Assembly: GCA_024364735.1 (NCBI GenBank)
Contig: JAGFNQ010000834.1
Location: 204,297 to 268,296 of the forward strand
DNA: 64,000 nucleotides
From: Boesenbergia rotunda
Taxonomy: Eukaryota; Streptophyta; Magnoliopsida; Zingiberales; Zingiberaceae
Direction: 5' to 3'
The translations under genes were made by a program, and so were the position numbers. Under the pieces are notes generated by a model, which saw nothing but the letters and a program-made list of their open reading frames with translations, made no database searches and was not told the DNA's origin. How positions within the stretch are numbered: the first letter of the stretch is position 1; the number at the start of each line of letters is the position of its first letter. This document shows positions 46,804 to 59,614 of the stretch, piece after piece.

Positions 46804-49800
46804 TGTCACGCCCCGAGACCTAGGAGCCGCTGATCCAATAGAAAATCGGACAGCATCTCCCCTGTCCGGCGGACAATTTACACATACACACAACAACTAT
46901 AACAATACCACGCAGTTTATATTTGGCCTCAGGCCTCCAAAATAGATAAACACAATATAAAAACACAAGACAACTAAGTAAATCATACCTGACTGCGGAC
47001 CGGTCCGACTTACGACAAATCAACCAATACAAAAACCCCTTAGGGCACATGACACACTCCTATGACATATACAAATCACTAAAAGAAATATAAAACAAAT
47101 GTACTACAAGTACAAAGCAAACTCATGTCGTCGCGATGGGTAGGGACTGGCTGCTGGGCTCTTCTGGCGACTCCAAGTATTTCATCCTGAAAATAAAAAT
47201 ATATGGCAACGGTGTGAGTCCATAAACTCAGCGAATACCCAGAATAGATATGCATAGAAAGTTATACTAACAATAAGAGTTCCGTTAATACAGTCTCATA
47301 TCAACAATAGGGAAAGACTAGTACTGAAAATACTGAGGTAGATACATACCAGAATCCATCTAACCCGAAAAGAGGGTAATAAACACCTATGGAACACCAA
47401 TAGACATATAATCATAGATAACAAGTCTCCAGAATATGCATGTCAAACAAGTGCAGAAATCAAGTGCAGCAAACAATGCACAATGCAAAATATGCACATG
47501 GTGCAATGACATGTGTCACCCCTAGTCCCAGTCAGGATCATCGTCCACAACGTCCGCGTGGGTAGAGCTGTGACAACCTGTACGAACCCTGCCATCACTG
47601 CTCCTGAGTGACCGGGTGGACAGGATGCTGACGGAGACTACGCTCCTACCCCAAGCAATGGGGGAGTCTAGCTCTCATCTCCTCGTGGCTCAGTACGAGA
47701 AGGGATCCCTGGCTGCTACCACGCCCGCAACCACCCTCCACATAGTGGCCGAACGAAGCAATACAGGGCAAATACACACATCCTATGGTATCCACTAACC
47801 CATGAGTGGCCGTGTGCGCATATCATGTACCGGAAGACGATAGGCTCAACCACAAGGGAGTCGCTGATCGCCGGCATGCAACAATGCAAAGATGGTGTAT
47901 GATAGATACATATACCTCCCTCACCAAGTCCTCAGTATACTAAGTCTCAGTCTGAAATCCTATAACAGGAAATACTGGTGACCTACAAGGTATACTGGCC
48001 GGAAACTACAGATCCCTCATGTCAAATACAAGAGATACATCCCGATATCTAAGCATACATATAGATATAACAATACCTGAGACTGTATGGAACTAACAGC
48101 AGAATAACTCGGGGATAAACAACAAATATCCAGAACAAGCATACTAAACAAGGATAGCGTATAAACTTACTGCTATCTATAACAGTCTATGCATAACAGT
48201 ATGACAATATCAAAAAGATAAGTCAAGGGGTACTCGCCTCCAAATGCGAAGCTCGTATCAGAAAGAACCATCCGTCCGATAATCAGCAACGATAACTCAA
48301 TCATTACCCTGTATCAAAGGCATAATATTTAGCTACAATACTACATAATTTATAACTAAACACGTTATCTCAATTTATTAGGATCGTCCTGATTGCCCCG
48401 TTTCATTTAATTCATCACCATTAAATAAGTGCCCTTAATTATCCCACCATGTATCAGAATATTCTGATTAAGATACCACGTATCCCATGGCACCAGCAAC
48501 AACAAGAGCAAGCCTAAACCACAATTCAAACCATAACACTAATTCTGTCATACTAATCAACCTCAATCCAACATGAGAACCCTTCTATTACAAACTGATC
48601 TCTACCTCCACAGATCACCACATGGCAACATTCAAATAATACACGGTTAGGGAAATCAAACCTATACCGATTAACTTTCTAAACAGAACCATACTAACAT
48701 ATCCATAATGATTCCAACCCACCAAACAATCAAATAGAAACATAAGCCTCCTTACCTCAATTGAAAGCTAGGAAACAACCATCCTTAATTAGATTCAAAG
48801 GTTCATATCCAGAAGCTCATTAAACCTAAATGAAACCTATAGAACAATTAAAACCCTCAGATCCATACATTCATGCTCACAGTAGGAAAAAGGAGAGCAA
48901 TTAGAGCATAACACAGATCAAAAATCTAGCCAAAAGAAAACACTAACAGCCCATACCTGATCGGCAATGGCACCTTCCCAGAATAATTCTAATTCCAGCA
49001 AGAAACCAAATCGAGCAACAACCTAAAACAATTCTGATTCCAAGGTTTCACAGATCCATGAAAACTCAAACTTAAACCTATCCAAGATCAAATCCATAGA
49101 AGTCTCAAATCACAGAACCACCAATTCGTATAAGTGAGTCCAAAACAGATTTCCAAAGCTAAATCTCAATGGCAACAGCTAATGAATTTCTAGCCCAAAT
49201 AGAACAACCATCACGAATAAACTAAACTGAATAGATCCAATTAATCCTTCCGTTCTTCCAAACTCATCACCAATTCGACCAAACCACAAATCTAAGCAAC
49301 GATGGAAGAACAAAAATCAAATCAAAACTCGAATCTCAGTTCATCAATCAACCAGAAAACCAAACGGCAAAGCCCTGCTCGGAATCCCTTACCTCAGACA
49401 ATCGCCGGGTTTCCTCCTGGTGGCGACCGACTGAAGCAGAGTCGGCGCTTGGCTGCGACTAGGGAACGCGATGAGAGGAGGAAGGAAAGATCGCGTCGAC
49501 CGTGGGCTAGGGTACGCGGGAGGAAGAAGAAAGCGAGCGGCGCCGCGTCTAGGGCTCACGCGAAGGGGAGGAGAAGAAATTGGGTCGGCGGCTGCAGCGG
49601 CTAGGGCACAGGGATGAAGGAGTCGAGCGGGTTTTGGGTGCGGGTGTGCGAAGAGAATAGGAAAAGAAAGTATATAAGTGACTGGTCATTTTTCAGAAAG
49701 GCCCCTCCACTCTTCGAAATCTAAATCCTACCCTTAGGGTAAGGGTTTTAGCCCTTTTACCCCTTCAATTAGTTATAATCCATCTCAATAAATTTTCTAG

Positions 49801-49976
49801 GATTAAATTATTTACCCTCTCGTAATTTAAGTGGTTACCTGTAAACCCTTGATAAGTTTTAAGTTTTTATAATAAAGCCCCTTGGGCTCCTCCCGTAGGG
49901 CCGGAAACCTTAGACTTTATCCGGAAAAATCTCGAAAAATTTTCTGCTCCGGATTTTCGAATTGCCATATTTTATA
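46804..49976 (-). repeat. LARD 3' LTR
   Basis: On the - strand the LTR begins TA (TG in the sister copy), has a GC-rich leader at about 49640-49390 and a donor-like GAGGTAAGG at about 49389-49397. The AT-rich middle ends at an acceptor-like TTTATTTTCAGGATGA (about 47180-47200). The open frame at 49302-49604 lies antisense across the leader and is repeated in the sister LTR, so it is a property of the repeat, not a gene. Confidence 0.93.
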
Positions 49977-52168
49977 TTCTCCCCCACTAATAAAAATTTG
50001 ATCCCCAAATTTTCTCATTCCTCATACGGCACACACTAGCATCAAAATACGTCTGTACTCATCATGAGTAATCACTTCGTCTGTTACCTTAAGGTTACGC
50101 TACAACAGGAAATTGGAGATTTCGATCCAGAGGTGATCATCCGATGACCAGGAACAACCGAACAACCAATCATTCATCACAACTATTCAGGGGACTCAAT
50201 CCTAAAATCACTGGCACCAAATCTATACTCCGATCCTCGAACGTAAAACATGAAATCCTTAACTATCACTCATGTATCCCCAAGTCAATAACATCCTCTC
50301 AAGCATCACAAGTTATATATATTTGTATATATATATCCTCTAGACCATCAGAAAATCACATATAATTTGAAGATGATGCCAATAAGTCGTACCCTATGCT
50401 GCTATCAATAATAGACTTTCTAAATAATCAACCACCAAAAGATCATTTATCCACTTAATGATCCATCAAAAAGCTACAAATCCGGTAGGTCCATGTCCAT
50501 TAATAGAATCCTCAAAATACCACATAACATAGCAATTCATCACTCTTAATCTATCTCTCAACACCAACGAGAAAGTCCATGGTGATATCAACCTTATCAT
50601 CCCGTGAACTAACAGATCCACAATGGGGGTATAATAACGAAAAACCAGTGGACATCTTTGACCTCCTGATTAATGTCCAATATCTCAACGAAAGGTAAGG
50701 ATATAGCTAACTCCACATTCTCCGCACCCTAACGGATCGTACATCCCGATGCACCATCGAGATTATCCAACCATATATACCCAATCTATGAGTCAAAATC
50801 CCTCATAGAATAGCGTAGCAACTAGTGAGTCATACCGACCATCGCCTCGTTATCCAATACAGTCCAATTCCTCCACTCCATGATCAAAACCTTCTAAGGT
50901 CCTACTCCATAACAAGGAGATAGAGACGTGCAATCTCTCAGGAGTATCTCAATATTCTCATGAAGCAATTCCTTTATTTCCCAACGGGTCATCCCCGATA
51001 TCATCTAACCAAAGGTAACCTAATCTTATAAGTGATTTGCCTCCCTGTAAATCATAAGTCCGTAGATACCTTCCTGGTTATTTAGACCAAGTAAAAGCAG
51101 TCACTCATAAATGTCAAGTAACTAGCTTCACACTTTTCCGTATTAGTTCAAATCACCCATCAGTACGTACTTTCTAGGTCAACTACCAAGTGCAAGTGAT
51201 CCATGGTCAAAGTCCCCAAGGAACAGATTGTATCAATCCTCTACTAATCATAATGATATGTAGCTACTGCTACCCTATTGCATCAATGCAGATCATGTAC
51301 TCAAAACATGACACCTAGCTTATCTGTCCAGATATATACAACATAAGAAAAACTTGTAGCTCCATGAGCTACTGTGAATTGATCCAATAACATGAGAGAA
51401 TTTCTAACTATACCCAAATATACTGGAATAATAACATGATCCAATAACATGAGAGAATTTCTAACTATAGATAAATATACAAGAATAACAACCTGATCCA
51501 ATGACATGAAAGAATTTCTAACCATACCTAAATACAGGAGTAATAACATGATCCAATAACATGAGGGAATTTCTAACTATACATAAATATACAAGAATAA
51601 CAACCTGATCCAATGACATGAAAGAATTTCTAACCATACCTAAATATACAGGAATGGTAGCATGATCCAATAACACGAGAGAATTTCTAAATCATACCTA
51701 AATATATAGGAATGCTAACATGATCTAGTAACATGAGAGAATTACTAACTGTACCTACATATATAGGAATAATAACATGATCCAATGATATGGGAGAATT
51801 CCTAACCATAACTTAATATACAAGAATGGTAACCCGATCAATAACATGAGAGAATTACTAATCATACTTACATATACAGGGATAGTAACACGATCCAAAA
51901 ACATGAGAGAATTCCTAATCCTACCTAACCAGGATAAGGGATACAAGAGATCAGAGGAAATACCTGTCGCCTAAAGAAGTCCAATCACACCAAGTCTCAG
52001 ACAACCACATCGATAAAACTACTCCGAACAAATCTGACAAGACTCGTAAAACAAGTAGGCATCACAAACCTACGCTCTTATACCAAAATAAATTGGTACC
52101 GGATAGAAACCGTAAATCCACAAGTCCTCAAGGTATCCGACAACCTGAGCTCTGATACCAAAATAAAT
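49977..52168 (-). other. LARD interior, non-coding
   Basis: 2192 bp between the LTRs. About 49977-51370 is unique sequence with no surviving protein domain that I can recognise. 51375-51935 is a tandem array of a 57-bp unit. The primer binding site is at the right end. The lack of coding sequence means the element depended on proteins from a relative. Confidence 0.85.
51375..51935 (+). repeat. 57-bp tandem array, about 10 units
   Basis: Units start near 51380, 51437, 51494, 51549, 51606, 51663, 51721, 51778, 51836 and 51892. Each begins 'tgatccaataacatgagaga' and continues 'atttctaaccatacc', then a 'taaatatacaggaat' stretch. Units at 51437/51549 and at 51494/51606 resemble each other more than their neighbours, so a dimeric (114-bp) block seems to have been duplicated. 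Divergence rises toward the right end. Confidence 0.92.
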
Positions 52169-55100
52169 TGTCACGGCCCGAGACCTAGGAGCCGCTGATC
52201 CAATAGAAAATCGGACAGCATCTCCCCTGTCCGGCGGACAATTTACACATACACACAACAACTATAACAATACCACGCAGTTTATATTTGGCCTCAGGCC
52301 TCCAAAATAGATAAACACAATATAAAAACACAAGACAACTAAGTAAATCATACCTGACTGCGGACCGGTCCGACTTACGACAAATCAACCAATACAAAAA
52401 CCCCTTAGGGCACATGACACACTCCTATGACATATACAAATCACTAAAAGAAATATAAAACAAATGTACTACAAGTACAAAGCAAACTCATGTCGTCGCG
52501 ATGGGTAGGGACTGGCTGCTGGGCTCTTCTGGCGACTCCAAGTATTTCATCCTGAAAATAAAAATATATGGCAACGATGTGAGTCCATAAACTCAGCGAA
52601 TACCCAGAATAGATATGCATAGAAAGTTATACTAACAATAAGAGTTCCGCTAATACAGTCTCATATCAACAATAGGGAAAGACTAGTACTGAAAATACTG
52701 AGGTAGATACATACCAGAATCCATCTAACCCGAAAAGAGGGTAATAAACACCTATGGAACACCAATAGACATATAATCATAGATAACAAGTCTCCAGAAT
52801 ATGCATGTCAAACAAGTGCAGAAATCAAGTGCAGCAAACAATGCACAATGCAAAATATGCATATGGTGCAATGACATGTGTCACCCCTAGTCCCAGTCAG
52901 GATCATCGTCCACAACGTCCGCGTGGGTAGAGCTGTGACAACCTGTACGAACCCTGCCATCACTGCTCCTGAGTGACCGGGTGGACAGGATACTGACGGA
53001 GACTACGCTCCTACCCCAAGCAATGGGGGAGTCTAGCTCTCATCTCCTCATGGCTCAGTACGAGAAGGGATCCCTGGCTGCTACCACGCCCGCAACCACC
53101 CTCCACATAGTGGCCGAACGAAGCAATACAGGGCAAATGCACACATCCTATGGTATCCACTAACCCATGAGTGGTCGTGTGCGCATATCATGTACCGGAA
53201 GACGATAGGCTCAACCACAAGGGAGTCGCTGATCGTCGGCATGCAACAATGCAAAGATGGTGTATGATAGATACACATACCTCCCTCACCAAGTCCTCAG
53301 TATACTAAGTCTCAGTCTGAAATCCTATAACAGGAAATACTGGTGACCTACAAGGTATACTGGCCGGAAACTACAGATCCCTCATGTCAAATACAAGAGA
53401 TACATCCCGATATCTAAGCATACATATAGATATGACAATACCTGAGACTGTATGGAACTAACAGCAGAATAACTCGGGGATAAACAACAAGTATCCAGAA
53501 CAAGCATACTAAACAAGGATAGCGTATAAAATTACTGCTATCTATAACAGTCTATGCATAACAGTATGACAATATCAAAAAGATAAGTCAAGGGGTACTC
53601 GCCTCCAAATGCGAAACTCGTATCAGAAAGAACCATCCATCCGATAATCAGCAACGATAACTCAATCATTACCCTGTATCAAAGGCATAATATTTAGCTA
53701 CAATACTAGATAATTTATAACTAAACGCGTTATCTCAATTTATTAGGATCGTCCTGATTGCCCCGTTTCATTTAATTCATCACCATTAAATAAGTGCCCT
53801 TAATTATCCCACCATGTATCAGAATATTCTGATCAAGATACCACGTATCCCATGGCACCAGCAACTAGATCAACAAGAGCAAGCCTAAACCACAATTCAA
53901 ACCATAACACTAATTCTGTCATACTAATCAACCTCAATCCAACATGAGAACCCTTCTATTACAAAATGATCTCTACCTCCACAGATCACCACATGGCAAC
54001 ATTCAAATAATACACGGTTAGGGAAATCAAACCTATACCGATTAACTTTCTAAACAGAACCATACTAACATATCCATAATGATTCCAACCCACCAAACAA
54101 TCAAATAGAAACATAAGCCTCCTTACCTTAATTGAAAGCTAGGAAACAACCATCCTTAATTAGATTTAAAGGTTCATATCCAGAAGCTCATTAAACCTAA
54201 ATGAAACTATAGAACAATTAAAACCCTCAGATCCATACATTCATGCTCACAGTAGGAAAAAGGAGAGCAATTAGAGCATAACACAGATCAAAAATCTAGC
54301 CAAAAGAAAACACTAACTGCCCATACCTGATCGGCAATGGCACCTTCCCAGAATAATTCTAATTCCAGCAAGAAACCAAATCGAGCAACAACCTAAAACA
54401 ATTCTGATTCCAAGGTTTCACAGATCCATGAAAACTCAAACTTAAACCTATCCAAGATCAAATCCATAGAAGTCTCAAATCACAGAACCACCAATTCGTA
54501 TAAGTGAGTCCAAAATAGATTTCCAAAGCTAAATCTCAATGGCAACAGCTAATGAATTTCTAGCCCAAATAGAACAACCATCACGAATAAACTAAACTGA
54601 ATAGATCCAATTAATCCTTCCGTTCTTCCAAACTCATCACCAATTCGACCAAACCACAAATCTAAGCAACGATGGAAGAACAAAAATCAAATCAAAACTC
54701 GAATCTCAGTTCATCAATCAACCAGAAAACCAAACGGCAAAGCCCTGCTCGGAATCCCTTACCTCAGACAATCGCCGGGTTTCCTCCTGGTGGCAACCGA
54801 CTGAAGCAGAGTCGGCGCTTGGCTGCGACTAGGGCACGCGATGAGAGGAGGAAGGAAAGATCGCATCGACCGTGGGCTAGGGCACGCGGGAGGAAGAAGA
54901 AAGCGAGCGGCGTCGCGTCTAGGGCTCACGCGAAGGGGAGGAGAAGAAATTGGGTCGGCGGCTGCAGCGGCTAGGGCACAGGGATGAAGGAGTCGAGCGG
55001 GTTTTGGGTGCGGGTGTGCGAAGAGAATAGGAAAAGAAAGTATATAAGTGGCTGGTCATTTTTCAGAAAGGTCCCTCCACTCTTCGAAATCTAAATCCTA

Positions 55101-55346
55101 CCCTTAGGGTAAGGGTTTTAGCCCTTTTACCCCTCCAATTAGTTATAATCCATCTCAATAAATTTTCTAGGATTAAATTATTTACCCTCTCGTAATTTAA
55201 GTGGTTACCTGTAAACCCTTGATAAGTTTTAAGTTTTTATAATAAAGCCCCTTGGGCTCCTCCCGTAGGGCCGGAAACCTTAGACTTTATCCGGAAAAAT
55301 CCCGAAAAATTTTCTGGTCCGGATTTTCGAATTGCCATATTTTACA
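52169..55346 (-). repeat. LARD 5' LTR
   Basis: It is nearly identical to 46804-49976 and carries an extra 6 bp ('tagatc') near 53866 and a 1-bp loss near 54207. It keeps the canonical TG...CA ends. Confidence 0.93.
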
Positions 55347-55351
55347 ATTGG

Positions 55352-56711
55352 TGGGTGGGTTTAGGAGGGGAGGGCTTGAGGAGAGCGACAAGGGAGGGGA
55401 GGGTTGTTCTTGTGTGCTAATGGTGGTGTCACTAGCCTGTTCAATGAAATCAGATGAAGGAGTTTCGATAATTGGACATGGAGATAGACATGAACCAAGG
55501 GGCAAGGTGGTTGAGGGCATGGTGAGTGACACAACCATAGCAGAAAGATATGATGCTGATGGAAAGAATTTTAATGACACAACCAAGTTGAAAGTGTTTC
55601 TGGACTGGGACGATGAAGGTGAGTTTGAATGAATTTGAATGGAAAGATAGATTCCACAAACTTAACATGACGAGATATGTAAGTTTTGAAAGTAGAAGGG
55701 TAAAGACAGAGATATGTACTTTGGGTGAGGGAGTATCTAACAAACACACAAGGGATAGATCGAGACTCAAGCTTGTGGCTAGAATATGGGTGAAACCATA
55801 GATAGCATAAACAACCAAAGATCGGAGCTTTGTGTAGTTTGGTGGGGGAGTGAAAGAGAAACTCATAAGGAGAGGAAAGAGAGAGTGTAGGTGTGGGCAT
55901 GCGATTAATGAGATACATTATAGTGGTAAAGACATAATTCTAGTATATGATCAGAAGTGAGGCATGAGTGAGGAGAGAAAGGTCAATTTCAACAATATGT
56001 AGATGTCATCTTCGGAAAGATCATTATGTTCAGGTGTATGTGGGGGAGTAGTAAGGTGAGAAATTCCATGAAGAGATAAAAATTGATCTAATGCTTGATA
56101 TTTTCCCTTGTTATCGAAGTAAAGAGTGATAATGGAAAATTTAAAATAATTTTCTACTAGTTTCCTTAAAGCGTCGAAAAATATCATAGACTTGAGATTT
56201 CTTCTTTAATGGATACTACCATATGTAGCGTGTGAATAATCAACAAAAATAACATAATACTTGAAATCATCAATAGAGTAAACAGGGGAGGTCCAAACAT
56301 TAAAAAATATAACTTGTAAAGGATGAGATGAAACAATATTTATAGATGTAGATAAAGGAAGTTTGTGACTTTTATTACTAAGGCATGCCTTGCAATGAGA
56401 GTTTTGTGACATAGAATAAGGTAAAGATATGGTTGGCATAATATGCTAAAAAATAGATGATGATAGGTGTCCTAATCTAGAGTGTCACTTAGACGATGTG
56501 ACATTTATTTCAAAAAAGGCAACAAGTGGAGAAGATAGTTTTGGAGAGAAGGTTGGCCACTCATAGATGTCATCTTTAGTATTATCCGTTAAAAGGGTTA
56601 CCCCGATGCTAAGGTCGTTTATATGAAAAATAGTAGGTAAGAATTCAATAGAAACATGATTAGTATTGCAAAATTGGTATATTGAAATGAGGTTCTTTTT
56701 CATGTTAGGCA
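55352..56711 (-). pseudogene. Host Copia, piece 2: integrase and GAG-pre-integrase
   Basis: On the - strand, 56485-56711 gives NMKKNLISIYQFCNTNHVSI (end of the protease region). 56206-56439 gives the integrase zinc-binding part (CKACLSNKSHKLP) and start of the catalytic core. 55951-56187 has FDNKGKYQ and HGISHLTTPPHTPEHN. 55571-55918 has the integrase C-terminal part (YLINRMPTPTL, FGCLCY). Stops and frame changes occur. It joins piece 1 across the LARD and piece 3 across the solo LTR. Confidence 0.88.
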
Positions 56712-57704
56712 TGTTGGTGCAATTGACCTAAGTTTAATCGGTACGATCATGAGTTTTGATGTGTGTGTCAATATGATTAAGTTAGGATTTCATATTGGTT
56801 TGATATGTGTTTAAGTCATGCAGGACTTGGTGGAACACACATGGGAGATCTCATTTTGAGTGCTCGGGTCCTTGAGTTGGTGAAGGATGATGCATCCAAG
56901 GGATCACTGGACAAGGAGCAACGGAGTGGAGCCAAGGGCAGCAGACTTCAAGACATACGCGAAGGATGGCATGGAGACGAGCCGTGAGCTCGTATGTATC
57001 CGAGGGACGAGAGCCAAAGAAAGAGGGCTTCAGAGGGTAACTCCAGAGAGGATGAGAGTGAGTGTGTAAAAGGAGCAGTCAACTGGTAGGGATACCAGTC
57101 GGCTGATCTTTCTGTGAGGTGAGAACAACGATATCAGTCGACTGCCATCCTTTCTGTTGGGTCGAACAGAATGTAGCAGTTGATTGGTCTGGACACCAGT
57201 CGACTGGTATGTTCAAAAAATAGTCATTTGGTTAGCTGTTGGCTAAATACTAGTCAACTAGTGTCGGGACTGAGCTATTTTGTTAACAGCTCTCTCCTCT
57301 ATTTAAAGATGAGCTTGAGACTTGAGAAGGGTTAGTTGTTCTATTGTGAAAGATCCTTGCTTAAGTGTTCAAACTTCCAAGTTCACTCTCTTCCTCCTAA
57401 CCTTAGCTTTCATCTTGTAAAGAGGAAGAGAAATTTGTGAGAGGTTGTTCTCTACCGAGAAGAAGAAAGCATTAGCCAGAGATTGTCAGGGATTAATCCA
57501 CCGAAGAATCAAGGGTTCCTCCACCTCAAGGATACGCCGTGGAGTAGGAGCAAGCAATCTCCGAACCACATAAAGGTTTTGTGTTAACATTGATTTCATT
57601 GGTTATTTCATTTCTGCTACGCATACTAATATTGTAAGTAGAAATACAAATTGGGGAAATCGAGCTATTCACCCCCCCCTCTAGTTGGCATCCGATCCTC
57701 TACA
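56712..57704 (+). mobile_element. Solo LTR, 993 bp, TSD AGGCA
   Basis: It starts TGTTGGTGCAATTG, ends 'ctctaca', and is flanked by the exact duplication AGGCA (56707-56711 and 57705-57709). Removing it rejoins the host Copia reading, 'ILCVP' directly to 'NMKKNLIS'. It contains several GTCGAC-centred palindromes, including ACCAGTCGACTGGT at 57195-57208, a feature shared with the LTRs of the element at 58687-62923. No interior remains. The + orientation is judged from that similarity. Confidence 0.92.
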
Positions 57705-58322
57705 AGGCACACAAAGAATATTTTTTAAATTGAAAGTGCGAGTAGGAGTAGGAAGAATAGTAGAACCAATGTGGGTAATTTGAAGACTCAAGCCATCACC
57801 GATCATAACGTCATCAGACCCTGCATAAGGAGTATGAAGTGAGAGATTATTCAAGTCCACGATGACATGGTGTGATGCTCCACTGTCAAGCATCCATGTG
57901 GGGGTGTCGATTGTCTCAAGAGATGCAAAGTTTGCACGCGGACTGACGCGGTTGCCATGCTATAGTAGGACGTGAAACTTGTAATTGCGTTGTTGGAGCT
58001 AATGAGGGTTGAATGGAGACAAGTCGAAATAGAGAGCGCCTTTTGATAGTGTGTCCTTGAGTACCACATCATTGACAATATTCCAGATATGGACGTGGTG
58101 GAGGTCGATTATTGCACCAAACATTGGATTGTTGTCTTTGATTATGAACAACGGTTGTGGAAGGGCGCCAAGAAGGAGGAGATGGTCGCCACGATTAATT
58201 ATTGTGTTGATTGACAGGATTGGCGGTGGCAGAAAAGGGTGATATTGATGCTTGCGATTGTTGGATAGATGCCTCATTGTTGATGAGTTTTTCATGAATT
58301 TTATCAAATGAGGTATATGTTT
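57705..58322 (-). pseudogene. Host Copia, piece 3: protease and gag C-terminus
   Basis: On the - strand, 57710-57893 carries the protease motif LDSGASHHV and runs to NLKNILCVP, where the solo LTR interrupts. 57999-58322 carries the variable C-terminal part of gag with frameshifts. It stops at 58322, where the TRIM is inserted, and resumes at 63224. Confidence 0.85.
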
Positions 58323-59037
58323 TGTTAGGACCAAAAAGAATTTAGATATCTCTACAATGGTATGATATTATCCACTTTGAACCTAAGCTCTCATGGTTTT
58401 ACTTTTCGGCTCTCCCCAAAAGGCCTCATACAAATGGAGATATCTTTCCCTTATAAGCTCATGATCTTTAATTCCTATGTGTTTTCAATGTGGGATTATG
58501 TTTGCAATCTTACAACCCCAACAATCCTCCCTCAAACAGGACCACATGCCCCTTCCAGCGGAAAGTCTTTCCATTTGATGTCCGATCCTCGACCCACCAG
58601 GACTTTCTGTCCCTCGATCCACCCGACCTACTAGGACTTCTCTGCCTGGTTTCTGGTCCTCTTGATCAAGACACAGGAACCCATACTGTTGGAGTAATCT
58701 AGCTGCTCTAGGTTTTGATGTTTAGGCAAAGGTTTAAGTTAGGTTTATGGTTATATTTGATATGCATTGTGAGTGTGTAGGATACAGACACAACAAGGAA
58801 AGTCCAAGTGGGATCATGGCAAAGGAAAACCCGACAATAAAGACTAAGGCCGAAGGAAGCTCCAGAAGACAAGTCGTGAAGGATGGAGAGACATCCGAGG
58901 GACGTAAGACTGATGGAGGAGGCTAGAAGGCTAAGTCTAGGTTGGTCACGAGGACGAGTGCAAAGTGATTGCATTCGAGGCTAAAACATAGGTTTAGGAT
59001 TTGGGTAGTCGACTGCTACTGGGATCAATCGACTGGT

Positions 59038-59080
59038 AGAGGTTACAGAAAGATTAGTTGACTAATCTTTCTGTGCAGTT
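59038..59080 (+). repeat. Inverted repeat (hairpin) in the 5' LTR
   Basis: 'acagaaagattag' and 'ctaatctttctgt' pair perfectly around the loop 'ttga'. The equivalent in the 3' LTR is at 62444-62475. It is followed by 'cagttgactggtgctg'. See the 3' copy for the paired base change. Confidence 0.85.
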
Positions 59081-59614
59081 GACTGGTGCTGACGTAATTC
59101 GATCGTTATGCTGTAACGTTCGAATTCGACAGCTGGCAGTCGACTGGTGTTGGCACAAGTCGACTGGTATGACTGGATCAGGAACGAGCTCTATTTAAGA
59201 GAGCTCGGTTTGGCTGGGCAAAGGTTGACGAAATAAGATTGGGTAAAACTTATTAATAGTCTACAAGTGCTCATGTGTATTTGCGAGTTTGTAACGAGAT
59301 TTCTCCACCCACAAGGAGCTACACAAGCTAGTCGGAGGCTTTTTGGGGAGTCATCTACCGACAAATCAGGATCGTCTACCTTACGGATAGCTGTAGAGTA
59401 GGAGTGTTATCTCCGAACCACGTTAAATTAGTTTGTGTTCTTCCTTGTTAGTTTAGTTTATTGTTATTCCTCTTGCGCACTAACAATTGTAGGAAGAACT
59501 ACGAAACAAGTAGGGTGATAGACTATTCACTCCCCTTTAGCTGTACGATCAAGTCCCAATAAGTAGTATCAGAGTAAGGTCGCTCATCTACGGAATAATC
59601 GTCGGGACAGCAAA

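Larger units (their letters stand above)
46799..55351 (-). mobile_element. LARD-like non-autonomous LTR retrotransposon, TSD ATTGG
   Basis: LTRs of 3173 bp (46804-49976) and 3178 bp (52169-55346) start TGTCACG and end TTTA[C/T]A. They are flanked by the exact 5-bp duplication ATTGG (46799-46803 and 55347-55351). On the - strand the right LTR is the 5' LTR: it is followed after 8 bp by the primer binding site TGGTATCAGAGCTCAGG (52144-52160). A polypurine tract GTGGGGGAGA precedes the left LTR (about 49979-49988). The 2192-bp interior has no open frame above 82 codons and no recognisable gag or pol. By eye the LTRs differ at about 35 positions (about 1.1%) plus two small indels, so the insertion is recent. 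It lies inside an older Copia. Confidence 0.95.

Noticed and set aside
49302..49604. 100-codon open frame, present again at 54672-54974 almost unchanged
   Set aside because: It lies antisense in both LTRs of one element. Its conservation reflects the young age of the LTR pair, not selection on a protein.
51375..51935. CRISPR-like array
   Set aside because: Units are contiguous and diverged with no unique spacers, in a plant retroelement. It is a tandem repeat.
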